Origin: JBBQKF01 sp038326615
Lineage (GTDB): Bacteria > Bacillota > Clostridia > Saccharofermentanales > UBA5734
Direction: 5' to 3'
Assembly: GCA_038326615.1 (NCBI GenBank)
Contig: JBBQKF010000015.1
Coordinates: forward strand, 1-46,354
DNA length: 46,354 bases
This document shows, piece after piece, positions 8,061 through 16,607 of this stretch; positions within the stretch are counted from its first letter, which is position 1; each line of letters starts with the position of its first letter. The notes under the pieces are model-generated. The model had not been told where the DNA came from, did not search any database, and worked only from the letters and a program-made list of their open reading frames with translations. The translations under genes were made by a program, and so were the position numbers.

Positions 8061-8200
8061 TGTTACACAAAGAAGAAACGTCCGTTTCTCACCTCAAACA
8101 TTGCGAAGAGGTTGAAATACAAGAAATTGCCGATGTTATCGGTTTTTGTTGGAGCGGATGTTTTTTATGGACATTAGCTCTATTTTTTATTTTAGGAGGT
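8061..8200 (+). promoter_or_regulatory. infC leader, candidate L20-type autoregulatory RNA with attenuator
   Basis: The leader contains hairpin AGAAAC/GTTTCT and a CCTC...GAGG stem. Further on, CCGAT-GTT-ATCGG is followed by TTTTTG near 8130-8150, a short terminator-like hairpin. In Firmicutes the infC-rpmI-rplT leader is bound by L20, which provokes premature termination. Structure and position fit this, but the match is inferred from layout only. Confidence 0.5.
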
Positions 8201-8208
8201 GCATTGTT

Positions 8209-8730
8209 ATAGGTAAGCAATCAAATGGTTTAATGGTGAATGATGAAATTCGTTTTCGTGAAGTGAGATTAATTGACAGTGATGGCAGCATGGTTGGAGT
8301 GGTCAGTATCGCACAGGCCAAGAAGAAAGCGGAAGAAGAGAATTTGGATCTTGTATTAATCTCAGCTGCATCCGATAATCCGGTTTGCAAAATTATGGAT
8401 TACGGGAAGTTCATGTTTGAACAGGCAAAGAGAGAAAGAGAAGCAAAGAAGAATCAAAAAATCACAGAAATTAAAGAAATTGGATTGAAGATTTCAACAG
8501 AAGAACATGATTTTCATTTCAAAACCAAGAATGCATGCCGTTTTTTAAGTGAAGGCGATAGAGTTAAGGTCGTCATTAAGTTCAGAGGTCGTGAAATGGC
8601 TTACACAAGCCGCGGATATGATGTTATGAGAAACTTCGTCGAACAATGTCAAGAAGTGGGGATAGTTGATAAAGAGCCAAAGGTAGAAGGACGTAATATG
8701 GTAATGTTTTTAGGACCAAAAAAATCGTAA
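8209..8730 (+). CDS. infC: Translation initiation factor IF-3, non-AUG start
   Basis: IF-3 binds the 30S subunit, keeps subunits apart and checks start-codon pairing. The 173-residue sequence is typical: NGLMVNDEIRFREVRLID at the N-terminus, MDYGKFMFEQAKREREAKKNQ at the domain linker and RNMVMFLGPKK at the end. The start is taken as ATA at 8209 because AGGAGG (8194-8199) sits nine bases upstream. No ATG, GTG or TTG in frame fits that site. ATT at 8203 is possible but only three bases from it. Rare starts in infC are known to allow IF-3 to repress its own translation. The in-frame ATG at 8146 lies inside the leader. Confidence 0.93.
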   Translation: MGKQSNGLMVNDEIRFREVRLIDSDGSMVGVVSIAQAKKKAEEENLDLVLISAASDNPVCKIMDYGKFMFEQAKREREAKKNQKITEIKEIGLKISTEEHDFHFKTKNACRFLSEGDRVKVVIKFRGREMAYTSRGYDVMRNFVEQCQEVGIVDKEPKVEGRNMVMFLGPKKS

Positions 8731-8768
8731 TTTATCAGGAGCTTATAGATAAAGGGAGGATATATCGC

Positions 8769-8966
8769 ATGGGTAAGATGAAAACACACAGTGGATCTAA
8801 AAAAAGATTCAAAATCACCGGCACAGGAAAAGTATCAAGAACACAAGCAGGTAAAAAGCATATTTTGACCAAGAAGACATCTAAAAGAAAAAGAAACCTT
8901 CGTAAGTCAATAATTGCCAGCACGACGAATGACGCTACAATCAAGCAAATGATTCCATACAAATAA
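8769..8966 (+). CDS. rpmI: 50S ribosomal protein L35
   Basis: This 65-residue, very basic protein is L35 of the large subunit. It starts MGKMKTHSGSKKRFKITGTGK and has the usual KRKRNLRK stretch. GGGAGG lies a few bases before the ATG. The infC-rpmI-rplT order is nearly universal. Confidence 0.96.
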   Translation: MGKMKTHSGSKKRFKITGTGKVSRTQAGKKHILTKKTSKRKRNLRKSIIASTTNDATIKQMIPYK

Positions 8967-9016
8967 GAAATCGCCGTGAGTTTAAAATTATTTGATTTTA
9001 TTAGGAGGTAATAGAT

Positions 9017-9373
9017 ATGACAAGAGTTAAAAGGTCTCTTAGAACAAGAGCAAGACATAAGAAAATTATAAAACAAGCAAAAGGATATTTCGGACATAAG
9101 AAGAAGCTTTTCAGAATAGCTAACCAAGCTGTTATGAAATCACTTGCTTATGCATATGTAGGAAGAAAACTTAAAAAGAGAGATTTTAGGACTTTATGGA
9201 TTGCTAGAATCAATGCTGCTACAAGACTTAATGGTCTTTCATACAGCAGATTCATGAATGGTCTTAAGAAGTCTGGGATAATGCTCGACAGAAAAGTACT
9301 TGCAGATATCGCAGTACGTGATGCAGCAGGCTTTACTTCACTTTGCGAAACGGCTAAGAAAGCCTTAAAATAA
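9017..9373 (+). CDS. rplT: 50S ribosomal protein L20
   Basis: L20 is needed early in 50S assembly and in Firmicutes also represses its own operon by binding the leader RNA. The 118-residue sequence starts MTRVKRSLRTRARHKKIIKQ and contains KGYFGHKKKLFRIANQAVMKS and WIARINAA. The length is normal. AGGAGG is well placed before the ATG. A terminator follows. Confidence 0.96.
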   Translation: MTRVKRSLRTRARHKKIIKQAKGYFGHKKKLFRIANQAVMKSLAYAYVGRKLKKRDFRTLWIARINAATRLNGLSYSRFMNGLKKSGIMLDRKVLADIAVRDAAGFTSLCETAKKALK

Positions 9374-9439
9374 ATAAGTTTGTTATCCGCAAATTAGAGA
9401 AATTCAACATTTTACGGATATAGAATTCATATGATAAGA

Positions 9440-9472
9440 AAAGGACGAGGAATTATATTCTCGTCCTTTATC
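9440..9472 (+). terminator. Terminator after rplT
   Basis: AAAGGACGAG (9440-9449) pairs perfectly with CTCGTCCTTT (9460-9469) across a 10-nt loop. The T run is short, so termination may be incomplete. It separates the infC operon from the SpoU methyltransferase gene. Confidence 0.65.
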
Positions 9473-9503
9473 AATAGGAAAAAGTAAAGGGCATTCATAT
9501 CAA

Positions 9504-10292
9504 ATGAAACAGATTGAAAGCAAGGAGAATCAAAGATTCAAGGGTCTTCTCCGGATTAAAAAAAGTGGTTCAAAAGAAAACGGAGCAAGAGTTTTTATTG
9601 AAGGGTTTCGTTTATGTAAGGATGCGCTTATTTCAGGTGTTGTTATTGAAACTATGATTTTTTCTACAAGTACATTTTCTGAATTTGGGATTAATCAATT
9701 TAACGAAGTAAGCGATGTTCTCGTTTTATCTGATAATTTATTTAATAAGCTCTGCTCAACAAAAGTGCCTCAGGGAATCGCTGCAATTGTTATTTCACCT
9801 GTTATTTATTATAATGAAAATTTTAAAGTAAATACGGATGACAAATTTATTATATGTGAGTCTGTGCAAGATCCCGGGAATTTTGGAAGTATTATTCGAA
9901 GTGCGGATGCCTTCGGTTTCTCGGGTGTTATTTTTACATCAGATACTGTTGATCCGTTTAATGAAAAGACCATGAGAAGCTCAATGGGATCGGTTTTTCA
10001 TATAAACTTATTTTGCACTGATGATATTTTAAAGACGATCACTTTTCTAAAGATGAATGGTGTATCGATATATGCCGCACATTTAGAGGGCACTGATTTA
10101 TCTGAAGATTTCAGGTTCACGAGTCCGTTTGCAATAATTGTAGGCAATGAAGGAAATGGAATTAAAGATGAGACATCAGTCTTATGCAATCAATTAATTC
10201 GAATCCCGATGACTGGGAAGGCTGAGTCATTGAATGTTTCAAATGCTACTGCAATAATGTGTTATCATGCGTCAATATTTTATAATAAATGA
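9504..10292 (+). CDS. SpoU/TrmH family RNA 2-prime-O-methyltransferase
   Basis: SpoU-family enzymes methylate ribose 2-prime-OH in rRNA or tRNA using S-adenosylmethionine bound in a trefoil knot. The three family motifs are present. They are QDPGNFGSIIRSADAFG (about residues 121-137), VGNEGNGI (about 213-220) and IPMTGKAESLNVSNATAIM (about 234-252). The N-terminal 100 residues form the usual substrate-binding domain (FIEGFRLCKDAL). The 262-residue length suits RlmB/TsnR-like members. The upstream ribosome binding site is weak (AAAGGG about 16 bases before). Its position after rplT and before trkA is common in Clostridia. The exact target nucleotide cannot be told. Confidence 0.88.
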   Translation: MKQIESKENQRFKGLLRIKKSGSKENGARVFIEGFRLCKDALISGVVIETMIFSTSTFSEFGINQFNEVSDVLVLSDNLFNKLCSTKVPQGIAAIVISPVIYYNENFKVNTDDKFIICESVQDPGNFGSIIRSADAFGFSGVIFTSDTVDPFNEKTMRSSMGSVFHINLFCTDDILKTITFLKMNGVSIYAAHLEGTDLSEDFRFTSPFAIIVGNEGNGIKDETSVLCNQLIRIPMTGKAESLNVSNATAIMCYHASIFYNK

Positions 10293-10795
10293 AAAAAACA
10301 ATGGATTTAATAAAAGCCGTTTTTATTATATAATAACATATAAATCTAGAACTGGACTAAAACTTAAACTAAAACTAAAACTAGAAGTGAAACCTAAACC
10401 TAAACCTAAACCTAAACCTAAACCTAAACCTTAAACCTAAACCTAAACCTAAACCTAAACCTAAACCTAAACCTAAACCTAAACCTTAAACTTAAACTTA
10501 AACTTAAACTTAAACTTAAACTTAAACTTAAACTTAAACTTAAACTTAAACTTAAACTTAAACTTAAACTAAAACTAAAACTAAAACTAAAACTAAAACT
10601 AAAACTAAAACTAAAACTAAAACTAAAACTAAAACTTATACTTATACTTATACTTATACTTATACTTATACTTATACTTATACTTATACTTAAATTAAAA
10701 CTGACCATAAACCCGAACATAAATTGATTTTTAATAAAAGAAGGAGAATGATTGATAATCAATAATAATATGATGAATCAATCTTAATAAGAAAA
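10293..10795. other. 503-bp intergenic region dominated by a hexanucleotide array
   Basis: Between the SpoU gene and trkA there is no gene. About 350 bp is simple-sequence repeat, described separately. The remaining flanks are AT-rich with no clear promoter. Open frames across the array encode only alternating dipeptides and are artefacts of the 6-bp period. Confidence 0.8.
10355..10700 (+). repeat. Block-structured hexanucleotide array (telomere-like)
   Basis: Near-perfect 6-bp units occur in homogeneous blocks. A short AAACTA lead-in is followed by AAACCT from 10390 to about 10485 with one extra-T interruption near 10432. AAACTT runs from about 10485 to 10568, AAACTA from about 10568 to 10634, and TATACT from about 10634 to 10690. 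On the minus strand the first main block reads TTTAGG. The sharp block boundaries suggest successive expansion of single-base variants of one founder unit. Confidence 0.95.
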
Positions 10796-11404
10796 ATGCA
10801 AATAATAGTAATAGGATGTGGAAAAGTTGGATCTTCACTTGCAAGAGAACTTGTTAATAGTGGGAATGATGTTGTAATTATCGAAAATGACACCCGATTA
10901 TTAAAAAACGCCGATGATATTGATTGTATGAAAATCAATGGAGTGCCAATAGATAAGGACATATTGAAAAGTGCAGGAATAGAGCAGGCTGAAGCGGTTT
11001 GTGCTGTTACTCAGGACGATAATATGAATATTATGACTTCCCAAGTTGCCAAAGAAATATTTGGTGTAAATAAGGTTATAACTAGAATATTTAATCCTAG
11101 GAGTAAAGTGCTTTTCGAAGAATTTGGACTTGATACCGTTTGTTCTACAACACTTACAGTTGGTGCTATAATCCGCTCCCTTGAAGATGAAATCAGTGAA
11201 GAAGCACACAGAGTTTTCGGAACAGACATTGTTTATTCTGAGACCGAAATAGAAAAAAAGTATGTTGGTATCCAAGTGAATGACTATAGCCTTCAAACTG
11301 GGAAACATATTGCTGGTCTTATCCGTGATGGTAAATTAGTTATAACCTTGCCTGGAATGAGAATCGAGAAAGATGATAAAGCAGTTTTTATGACTAAACT
11401 TTAA
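10796..11404 (+). CDS. TrkA/KtrA-like potassium channel regulatory protein (RCK)
   Basis: RCK proteins form a cytoplasmic ring that gates Trk/Ktr potassium channels in response to nucleotides. The 202-residue protein begins MQIIVIGCGKVGSSLARELV, a Rossmann GxGxxG motif. An acidic residue ends the second strand (VVIIEND). An N-terminal RCK domain covers about residues 1-125 and a smaller RCK_C domain the rest. Single-unit length matches KtrA rather than the double TrkA of proteobacteria. The ribosome binding site before ATG 10796 is poor. A second RCK gene follows 47 bp downstream, and the channel gene lies convergently just beyond. Confidence 0.85.
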   Translation: MQIIVIGCGKVGSSLARELVNSGNDVVIIENDTRLLKNADDIDCMKINGVPIDKDILKSAGIEQAEAVCAVTQDDNMNIMTSQVAKEIFGVNKVITRIFNPRSKVLFEEFGLDTVCSTTLTVGAIIRSLEDEISEEAHRVFGTDIVYSETEIEKKYVGIQVNDYSLQTGKHIAGLIRDGKLVITLPGMRIEKDDKAVFMTKL

Positions 11405-11451
11405 GAATTTGCAAGTTAAGATATATAGAGAGAAAGAAGAGGACTTAAACG

Positions 11452-12114
11452 ATGAAAATTATTATAATAGGTGGTGGAAAAGTAGCTTATTATCTTGTTA
11501 AGACATTACAACCAAGCAAACATGAAATCACTTTAATTGAACTTAGAAAAGATATCTGTGAGAAAATTGCAACCGATTTTGAGGTTGAGGTTTATAATGG
11601 TGACGGAACAAATATTGCGATTCTCGAGCAAGCAAACTGCCAGGATGCCGACTTTGTTATTGCAGTTACAGGCAAAGACGAAAACAACCTTATTGCATGT
11701 GAAATTGCAAAAAAGAAATTTAATGTTAAGCAAACTGTTGCTAAAGTTAATAACCCCAAAAACATAGAAATGTTTATTCGCCTTGGAGTCGATAAACCTG
11801 TATCAAGTACTCAGATTCTTGCAGATATTATTGAATATGAGGTTGAACATGTAGGAATGCGTATCGCATATAAAGTTGAAAATACATCCAAAGCGATTAT
11901 AGAATTTATTTTGTCAGATAAATCTTTTGCATGTAATAAGGCTTTACAAGATTACGATTTTCCTGGAGAAAGCAGAGTTGTTATGATTACAAGAGTTGAC
12001 GGAAAAATTGTAATGCCTCATGGTAATGTAGATATGAAGTCAGGTGATAAAATATTAATGATTTGTGATGAATTGATGTTTGACTTGATATGGAAGAATA
12101 TGGTTAAAAAGTAA
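11452..12114 (+). CDS. Second TrkA/KtrA-like potassium channel regulatory protein
   Basis: This is a 220-residue RCK protein starting MKIIIIGGGKVAYYLVKTL. The nucleotide-binding motif reads GGGKVAYYL, so the third glycine is Ala. The acidic strand-2 end (TLIELRKD) and YNGDGTN are present. An N-terminal RCK domain (about 1-130) is followed by RCK_C. AGAAAGAAGAGG precedes the ATG. It probably pairs with the first RCK protein in a mixed ring on the KtrB/TrkH channel encoded immediately downstream on the other strand. Only 14 bp separate the two stop codons. Confidence 0.85.
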   Translation: MKIIIIGGGKVAYYLVKTLQPSKHEITLIELRKDICEKIATDFEVEVYNGDGTNIAILEQANCQDADFVIAVTGKDENNLIACEIAKKKFNVKQTVAKVNNPKNIEMFIRLGVDKPVSSTQILADIIEYEVEHVGMRIAYKVENTSKAIIEFILSDKSFACNKALQDYDFPGESRVVMITRVDGKIVMPHGNVDMKSGDKILMICDELMFDLIWKNMVKK

Positions 12115-12128
12115 TTATAAAGTTATAC

Positions 12129-13541
12129 TTATCCGACAATAACTTTTGCCTCAGGATAAACTTTCTCTTTTGTCGAAGCTACTCTTCCAGAAAGTGCCAT
12201 GGCGAAAGAAGCCGGGCCTATTCTTCCGATAAACATAGTTATGATTATTACAATCCAGCTACTTTCGTGTAATGTAGAAGTGCCTACTGAAGAAAGTCCT
12301 ACAGTACCGAAAGCGGATACCGTTTCGAAAAGTAAATCAAGTGTAGCATATGTGTGATTGCGAAGGTCAACTCTTTGGAAAACTGTTAGTAACATTGTGT
12401 CTAGGATTACAAGTCCCAATGAAAGTACCGCAATAATTATCGATTTTGATAACGTTTCTCTGGAAATTCTTCGCTTCATCATTACAATATCAGCATTTCC
12501 ACGCAATTCAGAAATTATATAAAAGAATATTACACTAAATGTTGTTATTTTTATTCCGCCGCCAGTTGATCCTGATGAAGCTCCAATGAACATCAGGATA
12601 CTTGACATTATTTTGGAACTTTCATTAAGAGCTGATTGTGAAATTGAGTTGAATCCGGCTGTTCTTGTTGTAACTGACTGGAAGAAAGCTGCAACTGCTT
12701 GCTGGAAAGGTGGCAGAGTTCCAAGTGAGTCGGGACTTGTATTGCCTTGCTCTGCGATGAAGAAAAAGATCATTCCGCCAAATACAAGTACTGCAGTCAT
12801 TTTAAGAACCAGTTTAGAGTGAAAATTTAAACCTTTTATCTTATTTAAGTTAAGCATATCTGACCAGACAACAAAGCCAAGTCCGCCTGATATGATCAGC
12901 AATCCTGTCGTAACTATGACAATTGGGTCTTCGTTCCACTTTATTAAACTTGAATATTGACCTGAATATTTGCCCATTAGGTCAAAGCCAGCGTTACAAA
13001 ATGCCGATACAGCCTGATAGAATCCTCTGTAAATTCCACCCGCCCATCCAAAATGTGGAATAAAACGAATTGACAAAATTACACCACCAATAGCTTCGAT
13101 ACTCAAAGTTACTCCAATAATTTTACGTAACAAACTTGCTACTTCCTGCATTGAAAAACTCGAGGTACACTCCTGTGCGATAACCATTGTTTTTAATCCC
13201 ATTCTTTTGCGCATTAATGTAAAAAAGAATGTTGTGATGGTTACTAGTCCGAGACCTCCAATCTGGATCAGGGCAATAATTACAATCTGACCAAATAATG
13301 TCCATGATGTTGCAGTATCAACTACGACTAATCCTGTAACACAAGTTGCTGAAGTTGCGGTAAACAAAGCCTTAAGGAATCCAAGACTTTCACCGCTAGT
13401 TGAAGCGACTGGTAAAGTAAGTAAAAAACTACCAGTAAGAATAACTAAAAAGAAGCTTAACGTAATAAGTCTAGCTGGCTTATTTTGGAGACGGCAAGTA
13501 ATTTTGGATATGAAATTGTGGTTTTTATATACTTTATTCAT
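12129..13541 (-). CDS. KtrB/TrkH family potassium uptake channel subunit
   Basis: This 470-residue membrane protein is the ion-conducting subunit of a Ktr/Trk potassium uptake system. It shows repeated membrane-pore-membrane units. The first selectivity loop reads FTATSATCVTGLVVVDT, and further pore loops occur around SAFCNAGFDLMG, TTRTAGFNS and SAFGTVGLSS. ASSGSTGGGIK is the glycine-rich gate-like region. The stop is 14 bp from that of the second RCK gene, so regulator and channel are convergent rather than one operon. The ATG has only a distant AAGG. A 5-codon frame (ATG TTA ATT CAT GAA TAA) with that AAGG upstream overlaps the start. Confidence 0.92.
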   Translation of the reverse strand: MNKVYKNHNFISKITCRLQNKPARLITLSFFLVILTGSFLLTLPVASTSGESLGFLKALFTATSATCVTGLVVVDTATSWTLFGQIVIIALIQIGGLGLVTITTFFFTLMRKRMGLKTMVIAQECTSSFSMQEVASLLRKIIGVTLSIEAIGGVILSIRFIPHFGWAGGIYRGFYQAVSAFCNAGFDLMGKYSGQYSSLIKWNEDPIVIVTTGLLIISGGLGFVVWSDMLNLNKIKGLNFHSKLVLKMTAVLVFGGMIFFFIAEQGNTSPDSLGTLPPFQQAVAAFFQSVTTRTAGFNSISQSALNESSKIMSSILMFIGASSGSTGGGIKITTFSVIFFYIISELRGNADIVMMKRRISRETLSKSIIIAVLSLGLVILDTMLLTVFQRVDLRNHTYATLDLLFETVSAFGTVGLSSVGTSTLHESSWIVIIITMFIGRIGPASFAMALSGRVASTKEKVYPEAKVIVG

Positions 13542-13691
13542 GAATTAACATGATACTACCTTTTTGGAAAAGTGCAAGCCTCATTTGTGAAAATAACATA
13601 AAAAAATGAAAAATCATGAAGTCGGAAATAAAAGGCGCATTTTATCAACATTATATGTGCAAAATAGTAATTATTTAAACTTCATATAGCA

Positions 13692-13730
13692 ATAAGCCTC
13701 ACTCCTCAATAGTTGGTGAGGGTAGGTCAC
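13692..13730 (+). mobile_element. Solo IS200/IS605-type right-end hairpin
   Basis: AAGCCTCAC...GTGAGGGTAGGTCAC closely resembles the end of the element at 2741-2777. Both share AAGC, a GC-rich hairpin and the terminal AGTAGGTCAC/GGTAGGTCAC. The stem is CCTCAC (13697-13702)/GTGAGG (13716-13721). No transposase frame is nearby. It lies just beyond the 3-prime end of the histidine kinase gene and might also act as its transcription stop. Confidence 0.5.
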
Positions 13731-13738
13731 CAATCAAT

Positions 13739-15586
13739 TTATTTTACTGATGTGAGCGAAAATGTAAAAGCCGAACCTTTTCCAGGCGTACTTGTCACTG
13801 AAATATCTTCTCCTATAAAATTTAGAATTTCTTTTGCTATTGAAAGCCCAAGTCCTGTTCCTGCGGTTCCATAACGAGCAGCATCACCTTTGAAAAATCT
13901 TTCGAATACTTTTGGCAATTTTTCGGAATCTATTCCAGTTCCAGTGTCTTTAACTGTTATATATATTCTTTTGGGTGATGATTTTTTATCAATAGATGAC
14001 GAAATATTGATATTGCCACCTTTTGGTGTGAATTTCAAGGCATTATCTATCAATATTATTAAAACTTGTTCAACTCTGTCGACATTGCAATTTACAGCTG
14101 GCAAGCTACGTATTCCTTCTGACATGCTGAGTTCTATGCCTTTTTCGCCAGCTGATTTCTGGTATTTGTCCATTACATCCTCAATTGTGTCTTGAACAAA
14201 GAATGGTTTTGATTCGATTACAGTTTTGCCGGATTGAAGTCTCGACAATTCAAGCATGTCCTCAATAAGCCTTGATAACCTTAATGTTTCCCGCAAAATA
14301 ATATCGTAATATCTCTTCTTGTCTAATTCTGTTTTTACAAGACCATCTGACAATGGTTCAATCAAACCTCTCATAGCTGTAAGTGGAGTCCGTAATTCAT
14401 GTGAAACGTTTGCAATATAGTCGCGTCTAGTTCTTTCAAGAGTTTCAGCTTCAGTAATATCCTGAAACAATCCGACTGCTCCAATGTTTTTGCCTGATTC
14501 ATCTTCAATGGGGGTAATAATGACTCTTATTATGCTTTGATTATAGATAAGATCCCTATGAACAGGAACATTAGTATGAATTACTGTTCTAAAATCATCC
14601 CATACAGTTTCGTCTGAAATTAGCTGATGTCTTATAAATTGAGGATCCTTAGGACGAATCATTAATGCACGCTCAGTATCAGGGGGTGCATCTGTGAATG
14701 AATAACCGAGTTTATGATTGCTAATAAGCTTCCAAAGGGCAGGGTTTGCATGGGTAACATTACAGTGAATATCTACAGCAATAATCCCTTCTGCAAGTCC
14801 GTTCAAAACACGCATCAATCTGTTTTTCTCTAAAACTAAATCGGATATTGTTCTTTCCAGCCGTTCTCCTAGCAGATTAAAGGATGCAGCAAGCTCTCCA
14901 ATTTCACCCTTAGCTTTAGTGTTTGCGCGAACAGAAAAATTACCATTAGCCATTGCAAGAGCTACATCACGTGTTTGCTTCAACGGTTTAATGATAAGAT
15001 TTACAGCATAAATAACTGGTAAAATCATAAAAAGAAGGCAAATGCAAGTTGATATAAACAAAGCTCCGTTTAAACTATTAACCCCAGCATTTATTTCTAC
15101 TAGTGGTTTTGCAAGAAAAACGGCACCTACAATAACACCATTATCTGTAACAGGTATGCCGACAATCATCATACCAAACTTGCTGTTTTCGAGATTGCCA
15201 GTAAATTTAATCCTATTACCTTTAAGTACTGTGCCGGTTCTTGCGGATATTCCAGCAATAAAGCTTTGGTTTGGGTCAACAGTTTTTGGGATGTCAGTTT
15301 GAATTATCATTTCACCAGCGGAATCAAGAACAAAAACCCATGCATCCCAAGCTTGCGGTCCAGCAGAAATAAGCTGGGCAAATGTCTGGAAAGGAAGACT
15401 TCCGTTTCTGTACATCATAACGAAGCTACTAATTGACTCTGCTTTTGGCAAAAGCTCCTGCGCTTTCATATCGGAATATATTGAACGCGAAATTATAAAA
15501 TATAATATTGAAGTCAACATAGAGAAAAGTAATACTGTTATTACAACAAGCCCTATGATTCTTCGCAGAAACACGCTTTTAAACAT
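13739..15586 (-). CDS. Membrane sensor histidine kinase (PhoR/WalK type)
   Basis: This is a 615-residue sensor kinase. One membrane helix lies near residues 8-33 and another near 175-200, bracketing an extracytoplasmic sensing region. A HAMP domain follows (about 200-250), then a PAS domain (about 265-370, GLAEGIIAVDIHCNVTHANPA). The HisKA domain has the phospho-acceptor box NVSHELRTPLTAMRG. The ATPase domain has an N box (LIDNALKFTPKGG), G1 (KDTGTGID) and G2 (GTAGTGLGLS). TAGAGG precedes the ATG. The response regulator gene is 27 bp upstream in the same operon. HAMP-PAS architecture resembles PhoR and WalK. The signal is unknown. Confidence 0.93.
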   Translation of the reverse strand: MFKSVFLRRIIGLVVITVLLFSMLTSILYFIISRSIYSDMKAQELLPKAESISSFVMMYRNGSLPFQTFAQLISAGPQAWDAWVFVLDSAGEMIIQTDIPKTVDPNQSFIAGISARTGTVLKGNRIKFTGNLENSKFGMMIVGIPVTDNGVIVGAVFLAKPLVEINAGVNSLNGALFISTCICLLFMILPVIYAVNLIIKPLKQTRDVALAMANGNFSVRANTKAKGEIGELAASFNLLGERLERTISDLVLEKNRLMRVLNGLAEGIIAVDIHCNVTHANPALWKLISNHKLGYSFTDAPPDTERALMIRPKDPQFIRHQLISDETVWDDFRTVIHTNVPVHRDLIYNQSIIRVIITPIEDESGKNIGAVGLFQDITEAETLERTRRDYIANVSHELRTPLTAMRGLIEPLSDGLVKTELDKKRYYDIILRETLRLSRLIEDMLELSRLQSGKTVIESKPFFVQDTIEDVMDKYQKSAGEKGIELSMSEGIRSLPAVNCNVDRVEQVLIILIDNALKFTPKGGNINISSSIDKKSSPKRIYITVKDTGTGIDSEKLPKVFERFFKGDAARYGTAGTGLGLSIAKEILNFIGEDISVTSTPGKGSAFTFSLTSVK

Positions 15587-15613
15587 TAAATACCTCTATA
15601 CCATTCACATAGA

Positions 15614-16303
15614 TTATCTAGAAACCTCGAATTTATATCCTACACCATAAACTGTTATAAGTGCCCATGATCCTTCTTCAGAAATAAGCTTGTGTCGAAT
15701 TCTCTTGATATGAGTGTCAACAGTTCTTGTATCTCCAACATAATCGTATCCCCAGATTTGAGTCAGAATTTGTTCACGGTCAAAAACTTGACCGGGATTT
15801 GATGCTAGAAGATGCAAAATTTCAACTTCCTTAGGGGTACATGGAACAGTCACGCCGTTCAACTTTATTTGATAATTGTCAAGATTTATTTCCAAACCTT
15901 CAAACCTAAGAATAGTATTAGAAGAACTTTTCTCAACAAATCGTCTCAGAACAGCTTTTATTCTTGCAATTACTTCCCTAGGACTAAACGGCTTAACGAT
16001 ATAATCATCAGCGCCTAGTTCAAGCCCTAGAACCCTGTCAATCTCTTCACCTTTTGCTGTGAGCATTATGATTGGGATCTGTTTTGTTTTTCGTATTTCG
16101 CGGCAGACCTCAGTTCCAGATTTCTTTGGCATCATCAAATCGAGTATTATAAGGTCAGGCTGGTCACTTTCAACCTTCTTAAGTGCTTCTTCGCCATCGA
16201 ATGCAGATGAATGGGGATACCTTTCTGCATCAAGGTAAATACTTATAGATTCATGCACTACCGGGTCGTCATCACATATAAGAATGTGTGGTACTTTAGC
16301 CAT
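15614..16303 (-). CDS. OmpR/PhoB family response regulator
   Basis: The 229-residue protein has a receiver domain at residues 1-120. The acidic pocket is DDD near residues 10-12, the phospho-acceptor is in LIILDLMMPKKSG near residue 54, and the conserved Lys is in VKPFSPRE near 104. A winged-helix DNA-binding domain follows (TPKEVEILHLLASNPGQVFD, RTVDTHIKRIRHK, YGVGYKFE). AAAGGAGG lies before the ATG. It is first in a two-gene operon with the histidine kinase. The absence of phosphate transport genes nearby leaves the regulon open. Confidence 0.94.
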   Translation of the reverse strand: MAKVPHILICDDDPVVHESISIYLDAERYPHSSAFDGEEALKKVESDQPDLIILDLMMPKKSGTEVCREIRKTKQIPIIMLTAKGEEIDRVLGLELGADDYIVKPFSPREVIARIKAVLRRFVEKSSSNTILRFEGLEINLDNYQIKLNGVTVPCTPKEVEILHLLASNPGQVFDREQILTQIWGYDYVGDTRTVDTHIKRIRHKLISEEGSWALITVYGVGYKFEVSR

Positions 16304-16607
16304 TTTTGTAGCCTCCTTTTAATTAATAATCATTGATTTAACAAATTTTAGAGTTTGGTTGAATCTTTTTATTTCATTATAGCAGTTCTTTCAAATTACG
16401 GAAACAATTTGACACAATCGTTCATAAAAGCATCTTGATTGTTACTATAAATCTACACAAGACCTTTTCAATTTGCTATAATATTATTATCGCTTTTCCG
16501 ATGCGGGCATGTTGAAGTTAAATAAATTCAATTTGTTTAAATTGTATGGATAATTATATTAGTTAAGATTTAAAAATATTGCTGCAAATGCAGCTTTTGG
16601 AGGCTTC
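16304..16607. other. 304-bp divergent promoter region
   Basis: The region separates the response regulator (minus) from the YqeB fusion (plus). A minus-strand TATAAT lies at 16376-16381 with only a weak -35. A plus-strand TATAAT lies at 16477-16482 with TACACA 17 nt upstream (16454-16459). I see no operator repeat or riboswitch. Confidence 0.5.

Noticed and set aside
7986..8177. 63-codon frame starting right after dut
   Set aside because: It spans the infC promoter and leader. No ribosome binding site and no recognisable domain.
10424..10762. 112-codon minus-strand frame encoding FR, SL, SF and SI dipeptide runs
   Set aside because: It is a direct consequence of the 6-bp repeat period. There is no ribosome binding site and no homology-like features.
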